Source of the DNA: Acidobacteriota bacterium
GTDB taxonomy: Bacteria; Acidobacteriota; Blastocatellia; Pyrinomonadales; Pyrinomonadaceae
Reading direction: 5' to 3'
DNA length: 64,000 bases
Assembly (NCBI GenBank): GCA_003222895.1
Contig: QHXI01000054.1
Location: 1 to 64,000, forward strand
Shown here: positions 45,372 through 53,659 of the stretch, one piece after another
Numbering within the stretch: position 1 is the stretch's first letter
How the letters are laid out: the number at the start of each line of letters is the position of its first letter
The notes under the pieces: generated by a model
The model's input: only the letters and a program-made list of their open reading frames with translations
Told to the model about the DNA's origin: nothing
Database searches by the model: none
Translations under genes and position numbers: made by a program

Positions 45372-46255
45372 TTTTGATGAATTAGTGCGGCGACTTTCGC
45401 GATGTTTTCGCCTGAGCGCGGACCGAAATAATTTAGCACGTTTTCTTCGATTCGAAAGATGCGACCCGTCTTGGCGGCGTTCGAGGTCGCGACACCCGGC
45501 AGAGCTTTGATCTGATCGAGCGATCCACCCAGGCGGTCGTAACCAAAATCTGTAAGCAGAATCACATCCGGATTTGCTTGCGCAACTATCTCAGGCGATT
45601 CCATTCGTTGCATGCCTTTGTTCTCGATCGCCATCTGTCCGCCGGCAAGTTCTATCATCTGACTGACGCCGCCGCTGTCGCCGCCGCCGCCTTTGCCGAC
45701 AACCATATACACGTTTGAGGCTCGGCCGAAATGAATCACGGCGACGCGTGGACGATCGCTGTACTGCTTCACTTTCTCGAGCGAAGCCGCGCGTTGGGTA
45801 TCGAGCGTGTTACAGAGTTCTTCGGCGCGCGCTTCTTTGTGAAAGTATGCTCCCATCTCGCGAATCAAAGCCTTCGTGCCGTCGAAAGAATCGTTCTTCG
45901 CCGCGAACGTTTTCATCGGGATGTTCAACTGCTGAAGCTGCTGTACGACTTGCGGCGGGCCAATGTTGTTGTCGTGAATGACTGCGGTCGGATGCAGCGA
46001 AAGAATTCCTTCAGCGCTGAGCGCGCGATGATAACCGACCGTCTGCACCTTCTTAACTTCGGGAGGATACGTCGTTGAGAGATCGACGCCGACGACTTTG
46101 TCATGCGCGCCGAGTGCCCAAATGATTTCGTTGTAAATCGGCGAGATGACGACGTAACGAGCGTCCTTTGAATCAGTGGGCGCGTTATGAAAGCGCGAAC
46201 AACTGATTGAAATGAGCGCCGCGGCAAGCGAAGCAATAATAAGGATTCGTTTCAT
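45368..46255 (-). CDS. hmuT: Heme-type ABC transporter substrate-binding lipoprotein
   Basis: 295 residues. Signal peptide with lipobox (ISISC), then the TroA/BtuF-type fold: VISPIYNEIIWALGAHDKVVGVDLSTTYP in the first lobe and VILLTDFGYDRLGG in the second. The GYHRALSAEGILSLHPTAVI stretch is characteristic of HmuT proteins. It delivers ligand from the periplasm to HmuUV. Heme is the best inference; cobalamin or a siderophore cannot be excluded. Confidence 0.85.
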   Translation of the reverse strand: MKRILIIASLAAALISISCSRFHNAPTDSKDARYVVISPIYNEIIWALGAHDKVVGVDLSTTYPPEVKKVQTVGYHRALSAEGILSLHPTAVIHDNNIGPPQVVQQLQQLNIPMKTFAAKNDSFDGTKALIREMGAYFHKEARAEELCNTLDTQRAASLEKVKQYSDRPRVAVIHFGRASNVYMVVGKGGGGDSGGVSQMIELAGGQMAIENKGMQRMESPEIVAQANPDVILLTDFGYDRLGGSLDQIKALPGVATSNAAKTGRIFRIEENVLNYFGPRSGENIAKVAALIHQK

Positions 46256-46270
46256 AACGACAGAAATTAT

Positions 46271-46338
46271 CCGCAGATTACACAGATTCCGCAGAAAAGA
46301 CTGTCATTTTCAATCTGTGTAATCGGCGTAATCTGTGG
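46271..46338. repeat. CACAGATT palindromic repeat, family B, copy 1
   Basis: CCGCAGATTACACAGATTCC (46271-46290) is matched by an inverted AATCTGTGTAATCGGCGTAA.. ending TCTGTGG (46338). It occupies the 98-bp gap between the TonB-dependent receptor stop and hmuT. A related palindrome is at 51508-51576. Confidence 0.75.
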
Positions 46339-46353
46339 ACCAATTTTTGAACA

Positions 46354-49344
46354 TCAGAACACAAACTTCGCCTGCAACTGAAACATTCGCGGCGGATCGA
46401 TATTAGCGAATGCCGGTATCGCGTTGGTTGCCGGTCCCACGCCGCCAACGAATTGTCCGAACGTAGTCGCCGGCGTCGCCGCATCACCGTACGTCGTGAC
46501 TCCGCGTCCGAGCATGTTTGCGTGATTGAAGATGTTGAAGCCTTCGACGCGCAGGATGATGTTGCGATGTTCACTCTTGAGCAAACGCTTCTCGACAAAA
46601 AAAGAAACGTCTGACGTGGGCGTGCCTTGAAACGCTGATTTTGGAACTACAACTCCGTTGATGACGGGCCGATCGTTGTTCAAGCCATCGCCATTGTTAT
46701 CGACGCCAGTCGTGGCGTTGAACGGACGCGACGAGGCAAATTGCGCGAGGGTCCCCGCAGTAATCTGAAACGGAAAATGGTAGAGGAACGTGATGACCAC
46801 GCGATGCCGTTGGTCGACCACGCTGGGTCCGCGTTCTTCTTCACCGAGCCGCGTCATGATGCTCTGATTCGGACTGATGCCGTTGCCGTCCGGCTCACTG
46901 GTGTTCGTCGCTTTCGACAAAGTGTAGCTGACCGACGCAAATATTTTTCGGTTACCACGATAACTGAAATTCATTTGCAGTCCGTTGTAATCGGCTAGTC
47001 CCAGATTCATCAAGACATTAACCTGGCGCACGCCGCCATTCGCTGGGAAGATCGGCCGGCTCAAGTTCGCCGCGGTGACTGTTCTCACCTGGCCCGGCGC
47101 CGTTCGATCAAAGATCGATGGCGCGTTGAGATCGACCGTGCGATTGATGTTATTCAAGTGCTGGTGCACATAATCGCTTCCTAAAAATAATCCTTTCGCG
47201 ATCTCGCGCTCAGCGCCTATCGAAATCACCTGACTGCGCGGGTTGACTAACTTATCCGGATAGAAAGGCAAGAGATCGAAGTTCAATCCGTAGCGCGCGA
47301 ATTGCGCGCGATAAAAGTCGCGGCGACCGGCCTGAATGGTGATGTCGCGCGCGGGCAATTGATTGGTGGGCACCGTCTTCGGATCGACGTTCACCGCAAC
47401 ACAAGTCAGGCAAGTTGGAAAGCCCGTCTGTCCGGCAACCGCAGTGTAGGTCGTCAATCCATCCAGCCCGTTCACCAGATAGCTCGCGACTAAGTTCGAT
47501 TGAATCTGCGTGTAGTACATGCCGTAGCCGCCGCGAATTGAGGTGCGCGAGCTGCCACCCGGATGCCAACCAAAACCAAAGCGCGGCGCGAAGTTCTTCC
47601 TGGCATCCGTCAAGGTCTGCCGATCATATCGAAGCCCCACATCGATCGTGACGTCCTTTTGTAAGTGGATGCTGTCCTGGACAAAACCCGTCAACAACCA
47701 CTGCGACAGATCGTAGCGACTGATCCCAAAATCGATCGGCTGCTGGTAGTTCTGCACATCGGCCAGGGTCAACTGACCGAACGGCGCTGTCGTCGTGTTT
47801 CTGAAAGTGAACGTGCCGAGAATCGCAGTGCCGGGCTCGCTGCCAAAGCCGCCTGAGTTGTGATGGATCACACTTCCGCCGATGCGAAGATAGTGTTTGC
47901 CGCGCGACCACGATGCTGTGTCGGCAAACTGGAATTGATGACTCCAAAGATTTGATGCTCGCGACTGTCCAATGGTAAACGGCACAGCGCCCCCGCGTGT
48001 GTAAGTAGTCGAGAGCGTCTGCGCTTCCCAAAGAGTGACCGGATCGCCATGCAGATAAGCAAACCGCGCTTCGTTGAGCAGGTTCTTGTCGATGACGGTT
48101 GTGTGATTGGCCTGAAACGTCCACGAACGGCGCGAATATTTGCGTGCAACGCTGGGCGCGTTCGTGCCGCCGACAGCATCCTGCGGGTTGTCATCATAAA
48201 ATCGATCGACATTGAACCGAAACATCAACGTCTGGTTCGACGTGAGCTTGTGATCGATTCTTCCGTCAAAAAGAAACTGCCGATAGTGTCCCGTGTAATC
48301 AAGATGTCCATCCGCCGGCAAGACAAACGAAGGCAAGCTCGACGACAAATAGGTCCTGCGATTCTGCCGCGTGTAATCAGCCGTTCCGAAAAAGAAAGTC
48401 TTGTCCTCCTTGATTGGCCCGCCGATGGAGCCCGAGACCTGTTGCAACGCATCCGGGATGTCCACTGGATTGATCGCGACCAGCGTCGCCGGCGTTATAC
48501 AAGTCGGTACCGATGGTGGACAGAAACCTTTGCTCGAAAATGTCTTTGCCTGCCAACCACCGGGACGGACCAAGACTAATCCTTCGCCATGCAGGCCATT
48601 CGTGCCTGATTTTGTCACGATGTTTAGTGCCGGCCCGGAGGTCCAACCGAATTCGGATGAGAACGCATTGGTCAGCACTGACATTTCCTGGATCGCGCCG
48701 ATCGGTATCGTGGCGATTTGCGTCTGCCGGCCCCATCCTTCGTCGTTACTCGCGCCATCGAGCGTGAACGTTGTTGCTCGCCGCGAACCAACACCGGTGA
48801 TGAAATAGGTCTGATTGACGAAGAGGTCTCCCGTTCCCTTTCCCTGGCGAAACGCCGAATTGAGAAGCGGCAGCGACGAAGTTTTGCGTCCGAGAATTGG
48901 CGTCTCGTTGATTTGCTCAGTGCCGAGCGGAAGACCAATTTGCGGAGTCGTGCGCACACCCTCAGTTGTGCCGTAAACGGTAACCTGACTGGTGCCGCCG
49001 CTCGCCACCAGCGTGACCTTCACGGTAACGGTTTCGCCCGCGCGCAACGAGAGACCCGTCACGTCTTCGGCAGTAAAGCCGCTCATCGTCACGCTGACTT
49101 TGTACTCACCCGTGAGTGGCAGCGCGGCAATCGTCGCCGAACCTGTCTCTCCGGAAACAACCTCGCGCACAGCTCCAGTTGCCGTGTTCATAACCGAAAC
49201 ATTCGCGCCCCGCACCACCGCCCCATTTTGATCGACGACAGTGACGATCATCGACGCGGTGTTTGGCGATTGCGCAGACGCTGCCAACGCTGTAAATGCG
49301 ACGAGCAAAGCGAACACACCGAGTTGGATGAGAAAGGACTTCAT
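46354..49344 (-). CDS. TonB-dependent receptor with carboxypeptidase-regulatory N-terminal domain (Oar-like)
   Basis: 996 residues. Signal peptide to ASAQ, then a CarboxypepD-regulatory domain (MIVTVVDQNGAVVRGANVSV .. TAEDVTGLSLRAGETVTVKV), a plug with TFTLDGASND, and a 22-strand-type barrel ending in Phe (FQLQAKFVF), as outer-membrane insertion requires. This Oar-like group is hugely expanded in Acidobacteriota, with substrates mostly unknown. Here it is the gene upstream of hmuTUV on the same strand, separated by a 98-bp repeat-filled gap, so it may serve heme uptake. Confidence 0.87.
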   Translation of the reverse strand: MKSFLIQLGVFALLVAFTALAASAQSPNTASMIVTVVDQNGAVVRGANVSVMNTATGAVREVVSGETGSATIAALPLTGEYKVSVTMSGFTAEDVTGLSLRAGETVTVKVTLVASGGTSQVTVYGTTEGVRTTPQIGLPLGTEQINETPILGRKTSSLPLLNSAFRQGKGTGDLFVNQTYFITGVGSRRATTFTLDGASNDEGWGRQTQIATIPIGAIQEMSVLTNAFSSEFGWTSGPALNIVTKSGTNGLHGEGLVLVRPGGWQAKTFSSKGFCPPSVPTCITPATLVAINPVDIPDALQQVSGSIGGPIKEDKTFFFGTADYTRQNRRTYLSSSLPSFVLPADGHLDYTGHYRQFLFDGRIDHKLTSNQTLMFRFNVDRFYDDNPQDAVGGTNAPSVARKYSRRSWTFQANHTTVIDKNLLNEARFAYLHGDPVTLWEAQTLSTTYTRGGAVPFTIGQSRASNLWSHQFQFADTASWSRGKHYLRIGGSVIHHNSGGFGSEPGTAILGTFTFRNTTTAPFGQLTLADVQNYQQPIDFGISRYDLSQWLLTGFVQDSIHLQKDVTIDVGLRYDRQTLTDARKNFAPRFGFGWHPGGSSRTSIRGGYGMYYTQIQSNLVASYLVNGLDGLTTYTAVAGQTGFPTCLTCVAVNVDPKTVPTNQLPARDITIQAGRRDFYRAQFARYGLNFDLLPFYPDKLVNPRSQVISIGAEREIAKGLFLGSDYVHQHLNNINRTVDLNAPSIFDRTAPGQVRTVTAANLSRPIFPANGGVRQVNVLMNLGLADYNGLQMNFSYRGNRKIFASVSYTLSKATNTSEPDGNGISPNQSIMTRLGEEERGPSVVDQRHRVVITFLYHFPFQITAGTLAQFASSRPFNATTGVDNNGDGLNNDRPVINGVVVPKSAFQGTPTSDVSFFVEKRLLKSEHRNIILRVEGFNIFNHANMLGRGVTTYGDAATPATTFGQFVGGVGPATNAIPAFANIDPPRMFQLQAKFVF

Positions 49345-49462
49345 CGTGTTTTGGGTCCTCGAAACGAGAAGACTTCAAGCAGGGGAAGATGAATTTAGCG
49401 CGACGCGAGGAAATACTACCAGCCGCCGTTGAAAGGTCAGCTCGATGTCCGTCCCGTAATGT

Positions 49463-49468
49463 TATACT
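49463..49468 (+). promoter_or_regulatory. -10 element of a probably leaderless hicB transcript
   Basis: TATACT ends 7 nt before ATG 49476, so the transcript would begin at or next to the start codon. There is no Shine-Dalgarno sequence. Compare the similar arrangement at 52588-52593. Confidence 0.45.
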
Positions 49469-49475
49469 GGCCGCG

Positions 49476-49760
49476 ATGAAAATAGAGTTCACGAGCCAAC
49501 TATTCAAAGAAGGAAAAATGTTCGTTGCGCACTCGCCTGAACTAGACATCTCTTCTTGCGCCCCGACTGAACGTAAGGCGTTAGCGAATCTGCAAGAGGC
49601 CGTGCGCCTTTTTCTTGAGGAGGCCGCCCGGAAAGGTTCACTCAATCAGATTCTGGAAGAGTCCGGCTTCTCACGACGCCAGCACACCCTAGTTGGCCCA
49701 AAATTAATTCACACTAAGCGGATCACCATGCCTCTCACACTCTCTTATGCCGAAGCTTAG
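49476..49760 (+). CDS. hicB: HicB-like antitoxin
   Basis: 94 residues from ATG 49476 (MKIEFTSQLFKEGKMFVAHS). Partially degraded RNase-H-like HicB fold: V-A-H-S-P-E-L-D-I-S-S-C .. ALANLQEAVRLFLEEA. It would bind HicA and repress the operon. An open frame reaches back to 49389, but only the later ATG matches the family. The 3' end overlaps the frameshifted hicA by 14 bp. Confidence 0.82.
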   Translation: MKIEFTSQLFKEGKMFVAHSPELDISSCAPTERKALANLQEAVRLFLEEAARKGSLNQILEESGFSRRQHTLVGPKLIHTKRITMPLTLSYAEA

Positions 49761-49979
49761 CCGGTCCACTACCGATTACTCGCATGCGTGTTTGAGAAAG
49801 ATGGCTTTGGGCTAGCTCGCGAAGAGGGCGACCATATGATCTACACCAAACGCGGAGTTCTTCGTCCGATCGTTATTCCCAAATACACAAACATTCCAGT
49901 TTTCATCATTAAGAACAACCTGCGAAGCGGGGGAATCAATCGCGAGAGATATTTCGAACTTCTTGGTAAGTGCCGATAG
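49747..49979 (+). pseudogene. hicA: HicA-like mRNA interferase toxin, frameshifted
   Basis: Translation from ATG 49747 begins correctly (MPKLSR) but shifts out of frame near 49764. The rest (VHYRLLACVFEKDGFGLARE .. GDHMIYTKRG .. GGINRERYFELLGKCR) is encoded in another frame, where an alternative GTG start at 49788 would give only 63 residues. One extra G after CGG (49762-49764) would restore a full ~78-residue HicA with the catalytic His (EGDHMIY). Without it the toxin lacks its N-terminal strand, so the pair is presumably inactive, or the base is a sequencing error. Confidence 0.8.
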
Positions 49980-49980
49980 T

Positions 49981-51435
49981 TTACTTCCCAAACCAACCAA
50001 TCGGCTTGCCTGAGAGATCAACCCAGACACTCTTCACCTGCGTGTAAAGATCGAGCGCGTGCTTGCCCATTTCGCGGCCGTAACCTGATTGCTTGTAGCC
50101 ACCAAACGGCGACGCCGCATTCATCATGTTGTATGTATTGATCCAGACAACGCCGGCTTTGATCGCTTTCGCGAAACGATGCGCACGCGTGATGTTCTGC
50201 GTCCAGATCCCTGCCGACAATCCATAGATCGTATCGTTCGCTTTCTGAATCAGCTCATCATCGTCTTTGAAAGTGATGACGCTTGAGACCGGGCCGAATA
50301 TCTCTTCCTGGGCCACACGCATTTTATTATCAACGTCAGAGAAGATCGTTGGTTGGAAGAAATAGCCGTTCTGAAATTGAGGGTCGAGCTGCGGTGACCA
50401 GCTCTTAATCCGATTCAATTGCTCTGCCGAAACCTGCGGCCCCATCAAAGTCGCCTTGTCCATCGGATCGCCGACCTTGACCTTCTCTGCTTTTTCCTTG
50501 AATCGTCCGAGGAATTCATCCTTGACCTTCTCTTCGACGAAGATACGCGAGCCGGCGCAGCACACCTGACCCTGATTGAAAAAGATTCCCATCATCGCGC
50601 CGTTCACCGCTTGATCGATATCGGCATCGGCGAAGATGACGTTTGGGGCTTTGCCGCCGAGTTCGAGCGAAACCTTCGTCAGATTTTCTGCCGCTGCTTT
50701 CGCGATCAGCTTTCCAACTTCAGTCGATCCGGTGAACGCAATTTTGTCGATGTCTTTGTGTGAAGCGAGTGCCGCGCCGGCAGTCTCGCCATAACCCGTG
50801 ACGATATTGACGACGCCTTCGGGAAAACCTGCCTCTTGAATCAGCTTCGCGAGTTCAAGCGCCGTAACGGGAGTTTGTTCGGCAGGCTTCAACACCACCG
50901 TGTTTCCCGCCGCCAACGCCGGCGCAAGTTTCCACGCCGCCATCAACAGAGGAAAATTCCACGGAATGATTTGGCCGCAGACGCCGACCGGCTCGCGCAG
51001 AGTGTAATTGAACATCTGACCCGGCACCGGAATCGTTTCGCCTTCAATCTTCGTGGACCAGCCGGCGAAGTATTCGAAGTTTTCAACCACGCCCGGCAAA
51101 TCTATATAAGTCGATTCTTTGATCGGCTTGCCGTTATCACGCGTTTCCAGTTCCGCAAGTTGTGCCGCATCGCGTTCGATCAACTGCGAAAGCTTGTAGA
51201 GCAGACGGCCGCGATCGCGCGCGCTCATCTTCGACCATTTCCCTTCAAAGGCTTTGCGCGCGGCGGCGACGGCTTTATCGACATCGGCTTTGTCAGCTTC
51301 GGCAACTTCGGCGAATGTCTCGCCCGTTGCAGGATTCGGCGTCGCGAAAGTCTTGCTTGATTCGGCATCGACGAACTGTCCGTCGATGAATAGTTGATAA
51401 CGTCGCGGCGTGGTTTGCGGTTGTGGTGTTGACAT
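49981..51435 (-). CDS. NAD(P)+-dependent aldehyde dehydrogenase
   Basis: 484 residues, ALDH superfamily (betaine/retinal aldehyde dehydrogenase-like). Intact landmarks: oxyanion Asn (IPWNFPLL), cofactor GSTEVG, general base Glu (LELGGKAPN), catalytic Cys (GQVCCAGSR) and the EEIFGPV segment. Between EQLNRIKS and DPQFQNGYFFQPT the sequence is only ~5 residues, whereas the family normally has ~20 more there (the G-A-x-x-x-x-G-G loop). An in-frame deletion of ~45 bp near 50375-50400 is therefore likely and may harm folding. Substrate not predictable. Convergent with hicA (1-bp gap). Confidence 0.88.
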   Translation of the reverse strand: MSTPQPQTTPRRYQLFIDGQFVDAESSKTFATPNPATGETFAEVAEADKADVDKAVAAARKAFEGKWSKMSARDRGRLLYKLSQLIERDAAQLAELETRDNGKPIKESTYIDLPGVVENFEYFAGWSTKIEGETIPVPGQMFNYTLREPVGVCGQIIPWNFPLLMAAWKLAPALAAGNTVVLKPAEQTPVTALELAKLIQEAGFPEGVVNIVTGYGETAGAALASHKDIDKIAFTGSTEVGKLIAKAAAENLTKVSLELGGKAPNVIFADADIDQAVNGAMMGIFFNQGQVCCAGSRIFVEEKVKDEFLGRFKEKAEKVKVGDPMDKATLMGPQVSAEQLNRIKSWSPQLDPQFQNGYFFQPTIFSDVDNKMRVAQEEIFGPVSSVITFKDDDELIQKANDTIYGLSAGIWTQNITRAHRFAKAIKAGVVWINTYNMMNAASPFGGYKQSGYGREMGKHALDLYTQVKSVWVDLSGKPIGWFGK

Positions 51436-51507
51436 GATTTCGTTTCCTTGTCTGATTTGAGAAACAATCTAGCATTGTGGAAACCGGAAAGTCTAAGCCC
51501 AAAAAAT

Positions 51508-51576
51508 AAGCCACAGATAAACACGGATCGACACAGATAATTATTCTGATCTGTGTAAATCTGTGTTATCTGTGGC
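51508..51576. repeat. CACAGAT palindromic repeat, family B, copy 2
   Basis: Imperfect inverted repeat: AGCCACAGATAAACACGGAT .. against ..ATCTGTGTTATCTGTGGCT, ~30-bp arms. It lies between the divergent ALDH and DUF5996 genes, so it must overlap any promoters there. Related to 46271-46338. Confidence 0.85.
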
Positions 51577-51608
51577 TATGTTCGCGCAATGCGGTTATGG
51601 TTAGCCAC

Positions 51609-52511
51609 ATGAACACTTGGCCCGAACTCATCCTGGAAGAATGGCAAGACACGCTCGCGACCGTTCACATGTGGACGCAAATTGTCGGCAAGATTCGGAT
51701 GAAACAAACGCCGCTGGTCAATCATTGGTGGAACGTGACGCTCTATGTTTCGGCGCGCGGGCTGACGACTTCCCCCATGCCTTATGAAGATCGCATCTTC
51801 GAAATCGAATTCGATTTTATCGATCACAAGCTGCGCATCGATTGCAGCGACGGCGCGCTGACGACGCTTGATCTACGTCCACAGACAGTCTCTGATTTCT
51901 ATAAAGAGTTGATGGGCGCGCTTCATGGATTGGACATAGACGTAAAGATTTGGACCATGCCGGTCGAAGTGCCGTCACCGTTCTCGGCAGTGCGGGAAGC
52001 GATTCACTTCGAACAGGATGAAGTGCACAAGTCTTACGACGCCGACTATGTCAATCGGTTCTGGCGCGCGCTCGTAAACATCGACGAGGTATTCAAAGAG
52101 TTTCGGGCGCACTTCGTCGGCAAAGTGAGCCCGGTGCATTTCTGGTGGGGCAGCTTCGATCATGCGGTGACGCGCTTCTCAGGCCGGCCCGCACCGCCGC
52201 GCGAAGGCGCCGATCAAATAACGCAGGAAGCTTATTCACACGAAGTGATCAGTCACGGCTTCTGGCCCGGCGGCAACGGCACCCAGGCCGCGTTCTATGC
52301 TTACGCCGCACCCGAGCCCGCAGGTTTCGGAGAAGCCAAGGTCAAACCCGCGGCCAGTTTCTATTCGTTAGAGGTGAAGGAATTCTTCTTACCATACGAC
52401 GCCGTTCGACAATCCACTTCACCGGAAGATGCGTTGATGGACTTCTGTCAGAGTACGTACGAAGCAGGTGCGAATTTGGGGAACTGGGATCGGAAGGCGT
52501 TGGAGCGATAG
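51609..52511 (+). CDS. DUF5996 family protein
   Basis: 300 residues from ATG 51609 (MNTWPELILEEWQDTLAT); an ATG four codons earlier is possible. The W-P-E-L-x-L-x-x-W-x-D-T-x-x-T-V-H-M-W-T-Q-I-V-G-K-I-R opening and the FWWGSFDHAVTRFSGR and ISHGFWPGG motifs mark DUF5996. The conserved Trp/His/Asp-rich pocket suggests an enzyme, but no activity is known to me. Cytosolic, monocistronic. Confidence 0.85.
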   Translation: MNTWPELILEEWQDTLATVHMWTQIVGKIRMKQTPLVNHWWNVTLYVSARGLTTSPMPYEDRIFEIEFDFIDHKLRIDCSDGALTTLDLRPQTVSDFYKELMGALHGLDIDVKIWTMPVEVPSPFSAVREAIHFEQDEVHKSYDADYVNRFWRALVNIDEVFKEFRAHFVGKVSPVHFWWGSFDHAVTRFSGRPAPPREGADQITQEAYSHEVISHGFWPGGNGTQAAFYAYAAPEPAGFGEAKVKPAASFYSLEVKEFFLPYDAVRQSTSPEDALMDFCQSTYEAGANLGNWDRKALER

Positions 52512-52513
52512 CG

Positions 52514-52569
52514 GAGCGCGGACATCCTTGTCCGCATCTTTGTGGCAGTAGCCCGACCGTGAGGGAGGC
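52514..52569. repeat. Solo REP (GGAGCGC family C) followed by half of palindrome family A
   Basis: GGAGCGC plus hairpin GCGGACATCCTTGTCCGC at 52514-52536 matches the repeats at 62251-62343 and around the RAYT gene. AGCCCGACCGTGAGGGAGG at 52551-52569 matches one arm of the 72-bp palindromes. Confidence 0.75.
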
Positions 52570-52587
52570 TCATGCAGTTGGATTTGT

Positions 52588-52593
52588 TATAAT
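52588..52593 (+). promoter_or_regulatory. -10 element of a probably leaderless toxin-antitoxin operon
   Basis: A perfect TATAAT ends 7 nt before ATG 52601, giving a transcript with no leader. No -35 consensus is seen at the correct distance. Confidence 0.5.
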
Positions 52594-52600
52594 CCGAATC

Positions 52601-52726
52601 ATGAACGGGGACGAAGAAACCGAAGCCATCGAAGCATACGATGAGGCAAGAGCCTCAAACGACGAATCTATTCCATTCGTACAGGCGGTTAGAGAGATTG
52701 AAGATGAGTCAAACGATTACAATTAA
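52601..52726 (+). CDS. 41-residue acidic protein, first gene of a PIN/RHH operon
   Basis: A 41-residue very acidic frame (MNGDEETEAIEAYDEARASN .. EDESNDYN). It has no ribosome site but a perfect TATAAT 7 nt upstream, so it would be read from a leaderless transcript. It overlaps the RHH antitoxin by 23 bp. No family recognised; it could be a leader peptide, an accessory antitoxin or the N-terminal remnant of another gene. Confidence 0.5.
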   Translation: MNGDEETEAIEAYDEARASNDESIPFVQAVREIEDESNDYN

Positions 52727-52913
52727 CCTGCCGGATGACACTAAGAGCGCTCTTAACGATGCGGCTAACGAAGACGGCTTATCGGAAAGTGCATTAGTAG
52801 AAAAGGCCGTTGCGGACTACCTCTTCATACGGCGATTTCGTAGTCTTCGCGAGCGCCTGATGTCACAGGGCAAGGACCTCACCGACCAGGATGTCTTCGA
52901 CATTGTGTCGTGA
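52704..52913 (+). CDS. Ribbon-helix-helix antitoxin
   Basis: 69 residues from ATG 52704 (MSQTITINLPDDTKSALNDA). The basic beta-strand and two helices (LSESALVEKAVADYLFIRRF) match the CopG/RHH antitoxin group; the tail (LRERLMSQGKDLTDQDVFDIVS) would wrap the PIN toxin. It overlaps the toxin gene by 4 bp (GTGA). Confidence 0.83.
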   Translation: MSQTITINLPDDTKSALNDAANEDGLSESALVEKAVADYLFIRRFRSLRERLMSQGKDLTDQDVFDIVS

Positions 52914-53311
52914 AGATCATTCTCGATACGAATGTCTTGATCGCCGCCCTCATCGCGCGCGGCACTTGTCATGAATTACTCGAACACTGCGCCGTACGTC
53001 ACGACCTCTACACCTCGGACTTCATTCTCAACGAACTGCAGGAGAAACTGATTGAGAAGTTCGATTATTCGCCCGAATTGGCTGCGGAGGCCGTCGGAGT
53101 TGTTCGCTCAGGAATGACGGTCGCCAACGCCCAGAAGCTTGAAAGAGCTGTTTGCCGCGATCCCGATGACGACAACATCCTCGCCGCGGCAATTGCCGGC
53201 AGTTGCGATTGCATTATCACCGACGACAAGGATGTACTTGTGCTGAAGACGTACGAAGGAGTAGAGATTTTCAGCCCACACGAATTTCTAATCAACGAAA
53301 GAAATAACTGA
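52910..53311 (+). CDS. PIN-domain ribonuclease toxin (VapC-like, COG1569 type)
   Basis: 133 residues from GTG 52910. The PIN acidic residues are present: Asp6 (ILDTNVL), Glu42 (ILNELQEK), Asp in CRDPDDDNILAAA and Asp in IITDDKDVL. It is an Mg2+-dependent RNase that is held by the RHH antitoxin encoded upstream. All key residues are intact. It ends 20 bp from a convergent UPF0175 gene. Confidence 0.87.
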   Translation: MKIILDTNVLIAALIARGTCHELLEHCAVRHDLYTSDFILNELQEKLIEKFDYSPELAAEAVGVVRSGMTVANAQKLERAVCRDPDDDNILAAAIAGSCDCIITDDKDVLVLKTYEGVEIFSPHEFLINERNN

Positions 53312-53330
53312 GAAGTATTGGATACGACCA

Positions 53331-53597
53331 TTAGGAAGGTGAGATTTGTCGCGAGGAAACAAGATCATTCTCAAGGTCAGTTTCAGTGTAATCAAGATAG
53401 GCACCAGCTTGCTTGAGAAACGCATCCGTCTCCCAACGAGACTTGAACCCCAACACCCGTTGCACCTCGGCGTGCGTCAACTGACCATCGCGATAAGCCT
53501 GCGCAGCCAACGCTCTCAACGTCACGTTCGACAACTCACCTTGTCCGGCGAGGCGGCTGGCAATATCTTCGGGTAATTCGATTGCGACGTGAGTCAT
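53331..53597 (-). CDS. UPF0175 family protein (putative antitoxin)
   Basis: 88 residues from ATG 53597 (GAGGA 7 nt upstream). The family pattern I-E-L-P-E-D-I-A .. ALAAQAYRDGQLTHAEVQRVLGF .. LKQAGAYLDYT shows a small helix-turn-helix protein, commonly an antitoxin to DUF3368 PIN proteins. No DUF3368 partner is adjacent on this strand; the nearest PIN gene is convergent and has its own antitoxin. So it is an orphan antitoxin, or perhaps linked to the AlbA_2 gene upstream on the same strand. Confidence 0.78.
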   Translation of the reverse strand: MTHVAIELPEDIASRLAGQGELSNVTLRALAAQAYRDGQLTHAEVQRVLGFKSRWETDAFLKQAGAYLDYTETDLENDLVSSRQISPS

Positions 53598-53659
53598 TGC
53601 TGATTCCTCGTCTCGAAATGTTAGCACGGTTGGTTCTAAGACATCATTTCGACGTTGAC

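Noticed and set aside
49345-49475. Cobalamin-type riboswitch considered upstream of the TonB-dependent receptor
   Set aside because: No conserved B12-box sequence was found, so ligand assignment rests on HmuT/HmuV similarity only.
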